Source of the DNA: Echinococcus granulosus
Lineage: Eukaryota > Platyhelminthes > Cestoda > Cyclophyllidea > Taeniidae
Length of the DNA: 64,000 bases
Direction of reading: 5' to 3'
Assembly: GCF_000524195.1 (NCBI RefSeq)
Contig: NW_020170429.1
Span: 341,656 to 405,655, forward strand
Positions 13,294 to 28,200 of this stretch are shown here, piece by piece (position 1 is the stretch's first letter; each line of letters begins with the position of its first letter). The notes beneath the pieces were generated by a model. That model searched no databases. It saw only the letters and a list, made by a program, of their open reading frames with translations, and was not told the origin of the DNA. Both the position numbers and the translations under genes were made by a program.

Positions 13294-16200
13294 CTGTGGA
13301 AGAAAAGGAGTATAGTGTTGATGGTGGTAAATTCAAATCAGCAGGAATGACTCATAAATCAGTAATTTGTTTGAATTTCTAAAGGCTTGCGTTACACGTG
13401 ACTACCAACTGCATTTAAGCCAGACCAAATTTATTCTAATCTATGATATGCGTGTTTTTGGACACCTAATATCAACGAGTCAACTGAAATAGTTTTTTTT
13501 AAAATAACATTTATCTTGATTTGCGTGTTACTAGTACTTATAGACACCGTTGGTCGCATTTGAGAAAGTTGGAGTGATTAATGCCTCCACAGTTTTCCAC
13601 GAATTTCAAGCAGCGATGAGATCGCCAGTGGGATTTGGGAGACTGAGGGCAATATTTGAGCATTATAAAGTTGTTTCACACAAATTATGCTTACTGTACA
13701 TTTTAATAATTCAAGAGGTAGAAAAACTGGCAAAGCCAATGAGCCACGACCTTCATTAACCAGGGCGCACTACTGTCCCGAATTTTGCGCCGCCAGTAGC
13801 AGCAAGACTTGAATACATTTGCGTCAACCAAAAAGTGGAAAATTTTAAGCCTGCAAATCGCATTTCCTTCTTGACTTAGCACAGAAAAGCTACGTGGGCA
13901 GCTGGTATAAAGGCTGAAACTTCATGCTAAGGGGTAGAAAGGTCGTCTTTGAAGTGAAGTTTAAAGACAAGTATTATAAAGAAACACCTCACTGCACATC
14001 AAGATCCCACCAGTTCAGTTTGTCAAGGCTGTGCTTAAAGAGTGTAAAAGAAGAGTTCAGAGAAGCAGTAACCAACGTATTTTGAGCGCCTATGAGGCAG
14101 TAAAACGGTCCATTTTTGGTCGAAAGTGTACTCGCGAGCGCGACAAACTACAGATAGAATAAAAAGGAGTCATCTCATGAATAGAGTTACATAAAATCGA
14201 CTACAAGTGAGACTGCCGGCAGCACTTGGGTCAAACGAAGCAATTCGGGTGCCATTACCTATCACCAAGCTTAAATGCTTAACATTTATTCCAAAATGGA
14301 CTATCTCTCAGAAAATTAGAGATGTCTGCAATTTACCTTTGACTTCATTACCAAAGTTCTCCCATTAATTAAACCATTGGCTGTACTTGAGTCATCAGGA
14401 TTTACGAGGGATGTGTTCCACACTCGATACAAGAGACTACTGGCTTGCTGCACTTCAACCAACTGAGGCTATTTACAAGCAACTGGACATGGCAACTTTT
14501 GTGAAGCTCAGCGATGACGAGAAGCACTAAACGTCAACCCTGCAAATCTCCCCTTTTCCATTTAGCTTAGTACAGGGAAATTCCATCGACAACCGACATC
14601 CTAAAGGCAGCCAAATGGGCAAACCTTTAAAAGTAAACTCTAGAAATATTTCTTCGGAGGAAAATAAACTTTTCACTGCACAATTACGCATTCAAACAAA
14701 AACTGAAAGGAAGTAAATTCTGCGAACAGTTAGCCGGCATATTACGATCGAGAAATAGCATGACTTAGTTTTGATTAAAATTACTACCATAAAGTGTGGA
14801 AGAAAAATTTTATTCGAAAATTGAAACAAAACTGTTAGTTGGAGAAAAGTACAGAACAGCAGTGACATTTTACAAATTATCAAAATTTTACAATTTTGGT
14901 TTGGTTTTGAATATGTCACAGCCTACTTATCTTATCTCAAGTACTTTTCAATTTGCGTGAAATTAAGGCAGAAACACTGCCGATCGGGAAAAATTAACCA
15001 AATGAGTATCTGTTCGCTCAAGTACGCACAGCTGAAGAAAATTCGCACAAACGGACAACCTTAGTTCCAACCACGAATGAACATGGTGGAAGCCAAGATA
15101 AATCACGTTGAATTAACAGAAAAATTCGCTGAGGCGGCTACGAAAGAATTGGCCCACATATTTGAAACGGCTACTATTTCAACAACATTGCAACCTTTGA
15201 AACCAAACAGACAGCTGGATGGTTACTGCTTACATGTGGACTAAGCCAGCGAGTATCAGGGCCCATAAATTGATCGCCTCATCAAAAACTGCCTGCTTTT
15301 CATTGCTATGACAACAAAGACATCTTTTCCAGAATCACTAAGTGGCTGGACATGGATCCTATCGAACACCCATGTGAAAAACGACGAAGGCTGTTCGAAC
15401 AACCCTCATCAAGTGAGCCATATGTACTAATGCGCTTCAGGCCAAAAAAAACTCCCTACTATGGATCACGTTCGCTGTTGTCCCTTTTAACCCATTTATG
15501 CAGCGACAACTGATTTAGGGTTTGGACGAAGCATATTCAAACGAGTCAAAAGTAAGCCGAATTGGATAGTAGGAGCTAAATTAGAACAAATTGATGCAGA
15601 CAGATCACTTGAGAGGGCCATAATGGAACCGGTGCAACCACAGCTAACTCAGGCTCGGACAAATTAAAAATGTTACAAAAAAGAATTTGAGATCAATTTG
15701 ATACCTAGATGTAGGTGCCGGTACACCAGCACCAAAAATTATTTACCAAAATTGAGGGGCTAGCGACGCCCATTTGACCCAAACATGTGGAGCTCCTTCT
15801 GACTGCCAAGCCATCTACATGCGACCAAACATACTGACCTTCATCACCAAGCGGAAGTAGCAAGTCGGCCACAGAGGAGGTCACGAGGGCAGAGAGTATG
15901 CGGTAGTAGGCCAGGAGGCATTGGCGACAGCTGCGGTAGGCGCGGGTAGCATGAAAGTTGTTGAGGAAAAACTCGACAAGACGGAAATTAGGCATTCGTG
16001 AAGAGGTAGAGGCAGCTGCTACTTGATAGTGGGAGTGAGAATGACACGAGTTGCTGCCATTGAGGGGAATGTCTTGGAGTTTAGTGGTACACTGGAAAAA
16101 AAACGAGGCAATAAAAGTAGACAAATTGCAGAGATACCAAGAACTCTCATGAGGACATGGATGATTGATTATATTTTAAATGGCGAGAAGAGACAAGAAC

Positions 16201-19200
16201 TCGTAGTTTGGACTGGCCAGCGTGGTACACACTACGATAAAGGAGGAACGACTAAACTTGTTGACAGAAAACGAACTTGTTGAAACTAAACGTGAGGTGA
16301 AATAGTGGAGTGGGAAATAAATAACGAATTTCAGCCACCAAGCAGCATTATTAACGAGAATTAAAACTAGTGATCAAACGTTGATGGGCCCGTCACGATG
16401 ACGGTATAGACAATAGACTCCTTCCAAAGCGAGCAATAGAGACAGAGGTTCAGATCCTAAAACGGCCAACGGGAGATAAAGTAGCCCACTTTGCAATTTG
16501 TGCAGAAACCAACTAAGCACCATTGCAAAACCATTGATAGAGACTCATTAAAAACATCCAAAATGACTGAACATCTGGGTACAGTATTTTTATTAAGTTA
16601 CCTTACAAAGGGGGTAACAAAATGGGCATGGGACAAGGGAGATTTTACAAATCTTATCATGCATAGGGCAGATAAGTTGCCCGTAAACTGAGGGCTAGCA
16701 GATCTAGTTTGGTGCGGATTGAGCGAACTGGGACGCTAACCTATGGATGTGAGTGGGGTACAAAACAAGTAATATTAAAAATGTGGATCAACAAAACTAC
16801 ATACAAATATGAGAATTTCTCATCGTAGAGGCGGCAAAAGTGCGTCAAAACTGCTGGTTGAAGTAAATCAGACCGGCTCAGAAGAGGATCTTCCATGGAT
16901 CCCATTCCATTCTGAACAACGCTAGTTTAAAATTTATGAAATTAAATGCATAAATTAAAACAACATTTAGGAGTTTCCACGAATAGAGAGGTTTCGGATG
17001 CCTTAAAACCCATATGATAGAGACTTCAATTTGTGCATTTCAATCCAAGGCCATAACTTGGAGTGGAAAAGGCGTTGGAGAATTTATTATAGTTAAATTT
17101 ATGCAAAGACGCGGACAAAAATTTGACTTAGCCGTTGAAATGGGAATCGAACAACAATTAGTGGTTCACTGGACCCATCGCAAAGGCACCCTACCATCAA
17201 TGACAAACGTCACTTCACAAGGCATGAAATGAGGTGGAAAAGTTATAACATCACCGCCCCCAACTTTCAGGAGGGTGAATACCCTTTATGTAGCGCGCCA
17301 AGTGCATTAGTAGATTTTGAGAGCGAAGTGACAGCTCGGAATGACAGAATAGTAAATTAATCAATGGAAGAGAAGAATTTCATGTTGGAAAAAACTCCCC
17401 CGCAACTCACATGCGTCAGGTTGGATTAAGTAACCTTCTAAAACTTATTGCATCATTCGAGAAGCCCTAGTACCCGTAGGAATAACTTATGACTAACATT
17501 TTTGCACAGTGAGCTAGGCATCTTCAAAAAGTAGTTGAGTGAAATTCCACCTTTCGTGGCTGTAAATGACTCGAGATTGCGACTATACGGTAGATATTCT
17601 AAGTAGAAAAAGGCAAAAACGAATACAGAGATCATGGGATTGGAAATCCCGCAAAAAATATCTACTTAATTAACAAAGGCGGGTAAAACAGCTCCACTGC
17701 CTCACTTTCACAAAAATGATCTTATGCGGTAAGGTAGGGTTTATATAGCTTAAACTTTTATCACCCCGAAGGAATTTGTGATGCACAGCACCATAGCAAA
17801 CTAAAAAGAAGTCAATATTGCAGCAGAATGAAACTAAGCAGTGGCATACAGCTCCTAAGCAAGTCGCATCACCCCACAACAGCAATATCGCTGAAACGAA
17901 TCAACTACCAGCTCTCACTACTTGTTTACTTGAAACTCGGATGATGAATTCAAACTAGAATTCAATTACTTCTAACAAACAGCAAAAAATACTACTTGCG
18001 TCAGTTTATGAATAGATCTTAAATAAGAGTAGACTTACCATCAACAAAGCAGCCTCCTCCAGAGGTGACCACTCAAGGGGTTTGACATCATTGAACGATG
18101 ATTGGGGATGCCCCGCAGTCGACGAGGAGCCATATTTGAAGGACACCAGGCCGGAGGAGGAGTGGGAACCCTGAATAACGGCGGCCAAAAAAGCGTAAGT
18201 TGATATTTGGACCGGCAAAAAAGGTAACACGCATACACGCAAGCCAAGTAAAGCCACATCTCATTAAACACACACACATACGCGCGCGCGAGCACACGTA
18301 CATACAAGGGTTAAATGGCTCTGGCAGACAGACGAACCAATCAGGCAGTAATATTGGCAGGATTGCGACAGAGTAGCGTCGCACAGTCAAGAAACGGGTA
18401 ACATTTGCGGTGACCAACCTCATAAGGAACGAGGGAATGTACGATTCGACAAGAAACAAGCTTTGACTCGAAGGGGGGAGGAGGACAAAACGAAGAAAGA
18501 AGATTAGATAACGGCATGCTGGCCACCAGAATATCCGAGGCAAATAAATTATTACAGCCTGGATGCTTTATTATTCTAATAACATCAACTGGTGTTTAAA
18601 AAGTGCAATCCTGAAGCTATGAATATCCTAAAAACCTTTTATTGCTCCCATTTCAACCGAACTGTATACGTCACACGATATGCTGCAGCCAAATAGCATA
18701 AACTGATAACGTCAAGCACTTGCATCTGGTTGAATCACTCCACAAAGCAACTTTTCCCATTGCTAAACAAATATGCAGAAGGGATTTTCAGACAGGGCAT
18801 TTCCTACTAATTTTTAAACATTCTAGGCAGTGATAACACGGCCGTTTGAATACGCATTGCATCGTGATTCTACAGATCACAAACTAACAAGGCGTCATGT
18901 TTACTACCACGTGCGTGGTGACACCGCAAGTAATTCGCTAAGAGTCGTCCGAAGCGTGATGATCGGATGACAAAGTCATAGCGAATGCCTCGTGTCAATA
19001 TGGAAATCCTAAATACTAAAACCCAAGTTCTGTATCCTCCAAAGTCTACTACCCCTTATATTTATAAGGTAGCAGAAATAGTAAATAATCGCTATCATTA
19101 TTTGGTGTAAAATAATCCTTCCAGATATCCTAAACAAACCATTTGTTTAACCTCATGTTGCTATGGCTCATTAACTCTGCCGCAAACCAATACGACATGG

Positions 19201-22200
19201 CATACAGGTCAAACCCCCCAAAGCGGGGCAGTTGGCTACTTTGAATGTAACCAAAGGACAGACACTTCACGCCAGTTGATGGTTTGAGGAGTTCCGATTG
19301 GCCAGACAATTTTAAAATTGACTACAGTCTCTCAAACGCTGCTCTTAAGCTTAAGGAATTTCTCCTCCAATTAACTAGCCAGCCAAGTGACCACACGTCT
19401 TGAAAAGTGTAAAAATTGAATATCGCTATTTCAACATCATATACACTACAGACGGCAACTCAGCAAAATACTACAAAGTCTTCAACTTATAACGAAAAAA
19501 AATTGGTCATTAATTAATGGGCGAGAGTTATTAACTGCTCACTACTATTTCAATTCTCGGTGGGTAATGCTAAAGGATTTGAAATTAACATTCCAAGCCT
19601 TCGATGTGCCAGCATAACCATTGTTTGATCGGAGATTGTCCTTCGAACCAATTTATACGAACAATTTATCCCTAATTTAGCGCCACTTCCGCCAGTTAAT
19701 ATAAGCTCAGATCCAATAAAACAGGCTAAATAGCTCAAAACATCGAGCGTTCAGTTGGCGAGGATGCGACTAACCAGGTATAAACCGTACCTTCAGTCAT
19801 ATGGACCCCCATTATTTCCCTAGCTTCCAGTCACCACCCCGTTGGTGTAGTGTTCCATTCACACCGTTTCTGTTAAAGGCTAAATAGTAAATTCTGCCTA
19901 GACTCCAAGACTGCACAATACCATTGACTGTTTACAACGGCACCCACAAAATGAAGGAGCTGCGCCGGCCGACTTCGACTTAACTTTACCTGGCGATCAA
20001 ATCAATGCCTTGCAATCTGTAAAATCCCGCTTAGCGACTTAATCATTACCTTCACAACGGTTCCAGACAGGCGATCCATCGTTAAGGTGGCTAAATGGCT
20101 CTGTCGGCTGGTTGGTCATTAAAAACTCGTTTACTTTGGTCCACATGCAACTGCCTCGAATAAGTTGATGACTTTCCGCCACTACTTTATGGGTAAACTT
20201 AACAGGCAACATCCATTACACTCTTCTCCCTGAATAGATGGGACTCACCTGCCTCTGACCAGCAGCAGCAGCAGCTGACTTCCCTGTCGACGTAATGGCA
20301 TATTTAGCAAGGAGATGGGGGTTATTGAGGGCTGAAAATACTCCTGCTGCACCATTAGCAGCTGCTGGAGTGGAGCCGCCGCCAAAACCACCGAGGCGTG
20401 CCGAAAGTGTGGCCGAGGTGGACGATGTCACGCGACGAATTCGCGCAGCGGGACTGAAAGGGGTGCCTACAGCACTGGCACCGCCGCTTCCAACACCACC
20501 ACTTTGATTGACAGTGCCCACCGCGCCTCCAGCGATGGCTCGTAGATCGCGCGAGCAGAAGGGACGTGGAATGGAGATCTTCTGGTTGGAAGGGAGAGTC
20601 AAGGTGAGGGTAGTGGAAATGGCGGTGGGAGCGATTGTTGGGGTGACAGCTCCGGAGACGGTGGTAGAGACAGTGCCCGTACCGGTGCCGGAGGATGAGG
20701 TGGGAGGGAGATCGGATTGATCCTGTGCGGAAGCACCAAACGGCGGCTTTTCGTCACCTGGAAGGAGCGAGGAGACCAGTAATCAATGCTTGGGGGTTTA
20801 AATCGAGATGTAATTTAAAAAGCAGAGGAGTTGGTTAGATAAGTCAAACCTAAATTAGCCCTATTTTTAGGAGTCTTATCAATGCTCGAAAAGGTGGAAA
20901 TAGACTAAAATATAGGAAGTACACTTGATAGAATTTAGTTTTTTACGCAACAGAGTTGAATTGAGGGGGCCTAGTTTGGCCAATAATCGCCCAAGAACAC
21001 GCAATATTTAGACACGTAAGATTGAGTTCTGAGAGCCACTATTCCTGTCAGTTGTTATCTTTTGAACGACAATCGCTACCCAGCTTCTGGCGGAAAAATG
21101 TCATTATTCCTATACCAAACAAATGCGGATAGTAGTGGTTAATCTCAAACGACACAATGGATCTAAGTTAACTTTGACAGAGATAACTACAATGCTAAAA
21201 ACAGCCTATTATAATTTCTTATACACCTTTATAACCTGTTTCAAGGGTTATGAACTGCCTAGTTGGTAATCCATTAACCGTCTTAAAATACTTCAAAGAA
21301 GACCACTAATATTTTGATATGCTGATGCTTTCTAGATGTCTGACAAAACATTCCTGGGTTTGTGGAAAGCATGAAATTGCGCAGATACATAGAGGCCGAC
21401 CGCAAGGTGGGAACAGCGAGCGCACACACCAATGCGACTGCGGTGACGTCAAAGACACCGCTGCCAAAATATAGTGCCGAATGTGTATACACTCATGAGA
21501 GTGGAAATGCCAATTTCCAGAAGGCCCCAAATAATTGCCGATGTGCCAAAGGCATATACGTAACTAGAAATACCACTCTGTACGAAGTATACAGTTTCCC
21601 TCCTTAGATTGATGAAATCATCGGCAAGTAAGGCCAAAGAATCAACAAAACCATGAAATTTGAGCATTTAAGACCTTTCGAAGGCTCAACCCACCCTCTG
21701 AATGCGATGTTCTTCTACCGCTACCACCAGTTACGACAGGAGAGTTAGCAGCAGCGGCAGCAGCGGCAGCAGCCTTGTTACTGGCTGCACGTCTAGCAGC
21801 CATCGCAGCAGCTCCAGTGAGCTTGCGTTTCTTAGCGGGTGGTGCAGTAGCGCGACTACCACTTGCACTGACGCTATTGCGAGCGGAGAGCGCCGCGACG
21901 GCCGATCGTTTGAGTGCGTAGCTCATGGCCGGCGATGCGGTTTCGACTGACGATTTAGTGGCGGCGGAAACACCGACAGCAGGGCTTCCACTAGCACCAC
22001 CGGGATATCTTGCAGCGGTGGTGTTAGTGGAATCAAATAGCGGAGGTACGGCGGTAGAAAGAGGAGGTAGCTCTGCTTCGGTCATTGCCTCGGAGGCGTA
22101 GCCCCAAGTGGTAGCAGAGGACGAGGAGTTGGTGCGAGGTTGGGTGGCGTCTCTGGAAAGATTGAGTCTGTCGAAGGGAGCGGGAAGAGGCTCTTTGCAG

Positions 22201-25200
22201 AACTCGGGGTCCTCAAAGAAAGAGGGCACCCAGAGCTAGAAAAGAAGAAACAGCAACGTACATCTTTGAGTAAAGTATTTATAAAATAGGTTACATCTAA
22301 TAAGACTTCTGCAATCAACCTGAGACTGATCCTAAACAAGGGATATTTATCCCTCATTAATGATAATTAAGTTCACTCTTAATCGGTGTGTGAAGTCACC
22401 CGGCTTCTCTCGACTGGAGTCGGCTCCCGAATCCTTCTACGATATGAATATTTTGAGTAAACTTTGCACTCTTCTCTCGAGGAGTTTTCTTGAAAGACAA
22501 AAGATAGCAAGAGGATAATTTTGGTACCAATGTGTACGAAACTACCCTAATGATACCTCCTTGGCAATTTTAAAACGCCAGCGATATTAATTAGTCTTAA
22601 TTTGACCGGTCACAGGAGAACGATATTGAATGATAGCACACTTAAAAGCAACAAGATAAAGTGGAAATCGAGAGCAACTTGACAAATTTACGCACATTCT
22701 AAGCATCTCTGGAATTTACACAGTAAATACTGGCACTAGATAATGGATGGCACAATTGAGTCTTGTAATGAAAACAAAGGGGTTTCCAAGGGCCATGATA
22801 AAAATGCGTTGATGAAATTATTTTCGATAGTACTACAAATGAGGCGGCATAAATAAAAGCAACTACAAATACAAAAAAAATTTAGTAGATACGTCTACCA
22901 GATGTGATTGCGAATGCTTGCGTCTGTACAAAAGTTTTTTGATGTTTACATTCCTCCCAAACTTTTCTAAACGCACTCCCCATTAAATTACTAGCAACAC
23001 GAAAGCAGTTTAAAATTAAATTTGCGCTTCAAGAACCATACCCAACTCACTCTCTCATCACCTTTACACTTTCGGACCATAAAAGCGCATACAAACACAG
23101 ATAAGAGTGAAAATTAGCATTCTTTACAAAAAGGAATTCAATCTACAGTAGTATCGTCTTCCTAAGAAGAAAAAAGGTCCCGCAATTTTACTTCATTGCG
23201 AATTTAAAATGTCATGAAGGAATGAAAAAAATACATAAAGCTGAGCTGACATGAAATATGAGGAATTGAAAATATGATTACTAATCCGCTTGCTTGTGTA
23301 AATCAATGCCACTTACTCAAGCCAAACAGTTTCTGCATTAAACATACGAAACAGGACCAAAAATGGAATTTACCAGATAGTACAGGAAGGCCAACAAAGT
23401 GATAAAACGACATGTTGAGGCCCCAGTCTAATACAATGAACTACAGTCCGTATGAATATAGCTGAAAGTGGCAATAAAACGGGGCTTACCGGTAGCTTAA
23501 AAGCATCCTCAATGGGTAGATCATTCTCATCAGTGATTTCATCCTCGATCACACTCTTCACACCCTCTCCAGGGGGCAAGTAGAAGAGAGACTCCCCTTG
23601 GCCCATAGTCAACTCCATGACGGCTTCCAGAGTCTCTCTCCAGCTGGCCTGATCCAACTCCCACGTCTCGAGGACCTCGGATGGTGCAAGCTTAACTGGA
23701 GGTTGGTGAAATAAGACGTCACCACAGGAATCGGAACCGGTGGTGAAAAGAGCATCTTCCGAGATTGGTGGCGAAACTGCCGCCTCCAATTGAGAACTCA
23801 GATCGTCTCTGTGCATCTCTGCGGCTATGGCGGCGGACTCAGCGAGGCTGGAACACCAAGCTTGAACATCTCGTGGCGGCTCATGGAGGTCAAAGCACTG
23901 AATGAGCTGCAGAGGAAATTGCTCATCTAGTAGTGACAAGTTAGTTAAATGAGACACCACTCTTGATAAACAGAGGAGAATAGTTACTCCACGGTTCAAC
24001 AAAACGCACGAGGGCCGAACAGCAAGTGAGTATAAGGTCGGTTGGCGTTTTTTACGCGAACTAGTTATTGTCAAGGTACTTAGATTCTTTATTTAAAACA
24101 GTGGGATTACGAAGTACGACGTATAGTTTGACGAATGAAAATGTATTCATAGGAGTTAAAGAAAGTCACAGTTTGTGTAACTACATTAGGACTTCTTTGT
24201 AGGTAAAAAATAATAATGGAAAAAGTGAAAGCCGGTTTCTCGGTCAAAAAACCTTAACCATACATTTCTCATGGTTTAGGCAACAAAAATTGACTTAAAA
24301 AGTACAGAAGCTACAATTATTTGTCATACCAAGTGATTACTGAACTGTCGAGTTCCTTGGCACAAAAAACAATCATATGGTATCAGAAATACTTAATTCC
24401 ACTGGTAATACAAGATAAAGTGCGTAAAACGGAGATAAATTCGTGACAAAAAATAATCAAGACAGTGAAAGAAAACAGCCGTTATGATTCATGCTAACTT
24501 GTCCTATAAAAAACAGTGACTATTGAAAGTAAGAACAGATTCATCTAGCGGTGTGGCTCAATTAAATATCGAATGTCGCATTCTAGCAAACTTTACAGTC
24601 CATAAGACAACTGAAAGAACTAAAAGCGAACCTTTCAGATAAGAAATAGCACTTACCATTGAACTTCACTTTAACAGAGACTAGTAACTGTCGCATTTAA
24701 CACATCAGGTTAATGAGGCAGCTAACCAGTTAGACTTATAAAATGACAACCACACTTACCAAATCCTTTTGAATTGGTTCCCGTTTATGGAAAAGCGAGG
24801 CATTATCCGACTCCTCATCCTGTGTGGTAGTCGCCTCCTCCTCCATTCCGTCTGAGTCCAGCGGGGGCATCGGGGTGGCCGAGGAGGCTTGCGATTGCAA
24901 AGGTGGCCGCGCCGCCTTGCTGCGCCAAAGGGCGCGCCGACGAAGACACGAGACCAACTGTTGTACCACGTTCGGCTGCACCCGAGAGGAAGGGGGAGAT
25001 AGCAGTGGCAATGCGGCAATAGCGCCACGTGATCTGACGGTGGACGCGAACACAGTAGCAGCAGCGGGGGGCGAAGCGGTCATGAAAACCGAGTCAGGGA
25101 GGAGTTGGATGGCCGTCGACTTGACTAGACGGGCCTCCACACTGTCCCCACTCTCCCACTCTGTAACCAGTCGGTAGGCTTGGAGGAGAGGTGGAAGGGG

Positions 25201-28200
25201 TTCATTGCAGCGGGCCCTCGGAGGCACGTCTACTAACCCGTTTATTGACCAGCAGCGCAGCCTTTAGGGAAGGGGGAGAAAATAAGATAAACGTACCGAT
25301 AGTCGAAGATTTCAAAAAAGAGCAAAGTCAAATAAGGGCTTGAGATCAAAAAGTATCGAGAATGGGCACTTTAACAAGATACCGTGAAGCGAATCAATTG
25401 ATTATCAGCAAGTGATCTGAAAAGTAAAGCTAGATTGTACGATAAAAGGCAATTAAGTTTAATAAAAAAAATATCGGAAGCAAATGGACATCGTGATAAA
25501 ACCTATAATAACCTTTAGATAAACTTTTGAAGACCCAGCAAATTTGTTTGCAGTCACACATTTCGCAATCGAAGGCTATCTGTACGAGGCGCAAAACAAA
25601 CATAATAATCTCCCTTTAAACTAGTTAACCTACTATCGCAAAAATACAAAATACATCGACAGAAGTACTAGCTGGGTAGGCCAGCTTGGTAGAGTGTACA
25701 TAGAGCTGGTTAAGAGTTAACCCAACTCAAATCCATTTCCATACAAAAGTGTTTGTTTAAGGGGACTCTTCCCCTTCACCATGGACCATGATATTTGAAG
25801 GGGAATTTATCCTACCATCTCCCATGTAGAAATCACAAAACATGTTTAGATGGCGCAATAAGGATAAAAAAACCACTGCAGAGATTCATTAGTTTTTAAT
25901 GAATAATTGAGGAATTTCGCCTATGTATGTCAAAGAAAATTCGTAAAACACCGCAAGTCTTGAAAACCTATTTTTTATAACAAAACCCACATGGGTTTTG
26001 CATTGATGTGAACGGGAAAAGAGATAGCTGAACAATAGAGAGGAGAGAGCGAGCATTAATGGGGAGCCAAAATGGGGCGTACCTGCTAATTAGTCCACGC
26101 TTTTTAAATCTAGAAGGCAACGAGCAATTTAGTGTTGTTAAAGATGCTTTTCATGGATAAAAAGAAGCCACTTGAAGTGCACTTTAAGCAGTGTGGAAAA
26201 CAGACGGCAGTGCTGCCGACCAGAATTGAGAGTACAGAACGCAACACAAGATTTTTCCTTAACAAGACACTTTAGAGCCATCAATCTATCATTAGAAAAA
26301 ATGACATCTTTAATAGTTTCTTGTAATATAATCTCGGTATCAGAATGCTCAAATCTTTGTGTTTCCCCACGAAAAAATAGCGCAACACGATGGTACCAAT
26401 GTCACCATTAGGCAAATTTATTCCCATTCAAATAATCTCAACTGCCATCTCCCTTATTTATCGTTAATTACACCCACTCGCCCTGTCACATTTTCGGAAT
26501 TTTAGGCTAGGTAGACTAGTATTCATGAAAAAGGCATATCCCAATGTTACCCAAAGTGAAGGTGCTTGATGCAGTACCTTTATCGGAACTCTGAGCAAGA
26601 ATTACGACTACCAGTCTCAGGGCTCATATTCTTAGTCATTTCTTTTAATTAAATGCGTTACGGGCAGCAAAAATGCTAAAAATAATGTTTATTGAATGAA
26701 TATGCAGTACAAACAAAGCCTACACAATTCCCCTCCACTTTTAATCCACTGAAAATATAGGCAGTTCAGTCGCCTATCATCTTCCTTAAGTTGTCGATTC
26801 AAAATAAAGAAAACGGGGGTCTAATGTCACTATAACTGTTGCATCTTTCCCAATAGTTCCCAGAAAGCAAAAAAATTGAGTAGGGATCTAAAAGAGAAAA
26901 AAAATTACGTAAAAGTCGAGCCCGTACTTTGATTTAACCGTACTGACAACATCTTTTCGCCAATCCGCGTCGCAGATGACGAGACGTGTATCCGGCCCTG
27001 TCCGCAAGCCAGCGACAGAGAGAGGTGGGGAACGGGCATGGAGGAGAACAAGGAGAGGACCCTGAGTGCCACCAGGCCAGGCGTTCACCTGCTCCATCCA
27101 CAACGATCCCCCAACTCCGCCACGACCATCGTCCGCTGGCATCACCGAATTCGCTCCATCGTCAGCATCTAGGTGATCAATAGGTGCGCGACGCAGAGCA
27201 AGATTGGCCAGGTACGGATCGGTGGACAACCAGGCGGCGAGGAGGTCGAGGAATGCAGTGCGGTGACAAAGGAGGAAGATGACACGGGGACGAGAGAGAG
27301 AGCGTCGATTTGGGCATTGTTGTGGCAATTTTGTCTCAGTAAGTTGCGGCGGTGGTGACGGTGATCGAACTAGATCGAGCAGAAGGCTGCGCAGCCGTTG
27401 TATTTTGCCTGGAATGGAAACTCCCCATTGGTAATAGAATCATTCCCCCATCGAATCCATCCTCTGCTTTTCCACAGAATACAGACTGTGAATAACTTAA
27501 GATGCCATTTCCACCCATTACTGCATTGAGGTATCTGAAACTGCTCTTGGAAAATCCCAAGCGTAACAAAACCTAAAAAATCAATCAATCTTCCAAATTA
27601 AGACACCGTTCCACACTTTAGGACAGATCTTTCCTTCTTTTTATAAATATTCTCAATGTTTATTGGGACTGACTTAAAATAGCCTTGGAAAAATAGCTTC
27701 ACATCGACAGTCTACGGTAGCAAGCCAAAATGCGTCTGGTCCAACTAGGGGCCTAGGGTGGCACCTTATCATAAGCAGGTGGATTAATGACTTCGGCCGA
27801 TGTTCCCGCGTCTCGATGTTGATATTGCTTATTCATAATTTTAGACCATTTCGTGAGCAAATACGTGCATTTAGAAGTCACGAATATCAAAATTTGATTC
27901 CTTTTCATAACTGATTAAGTGTGAAATACGACTGAGACGGTGAACGGAAAAGGGTGGAATCATTCTACAAATTGATGTAAATATTCAAAATAATGCACGT
28001 CCTATGAAGGATAAGGGGAGGGAGTAAATTTTGGACAATTTCGGTTACAAAACAAACACTTCATGAGTAAATGCCTGAACTTTATAGGGTGTTGAACGAC
28101 CGCCAAAGCTCCCTTAAAAACTAATTGGTCTTTCACAGGATCCATTTTACTGGTCAAAGTACGTACCCAAAAAGCATCACCACGAATATGGACGATATAA

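Noticed and set aside
24756..25177. Frames on both strands overlapping exon 11
   Set aside because: Shadows of the GC-rich exon. Only the frame containing LLQAYRLV matches the Snf2 lobe 2 pattern.
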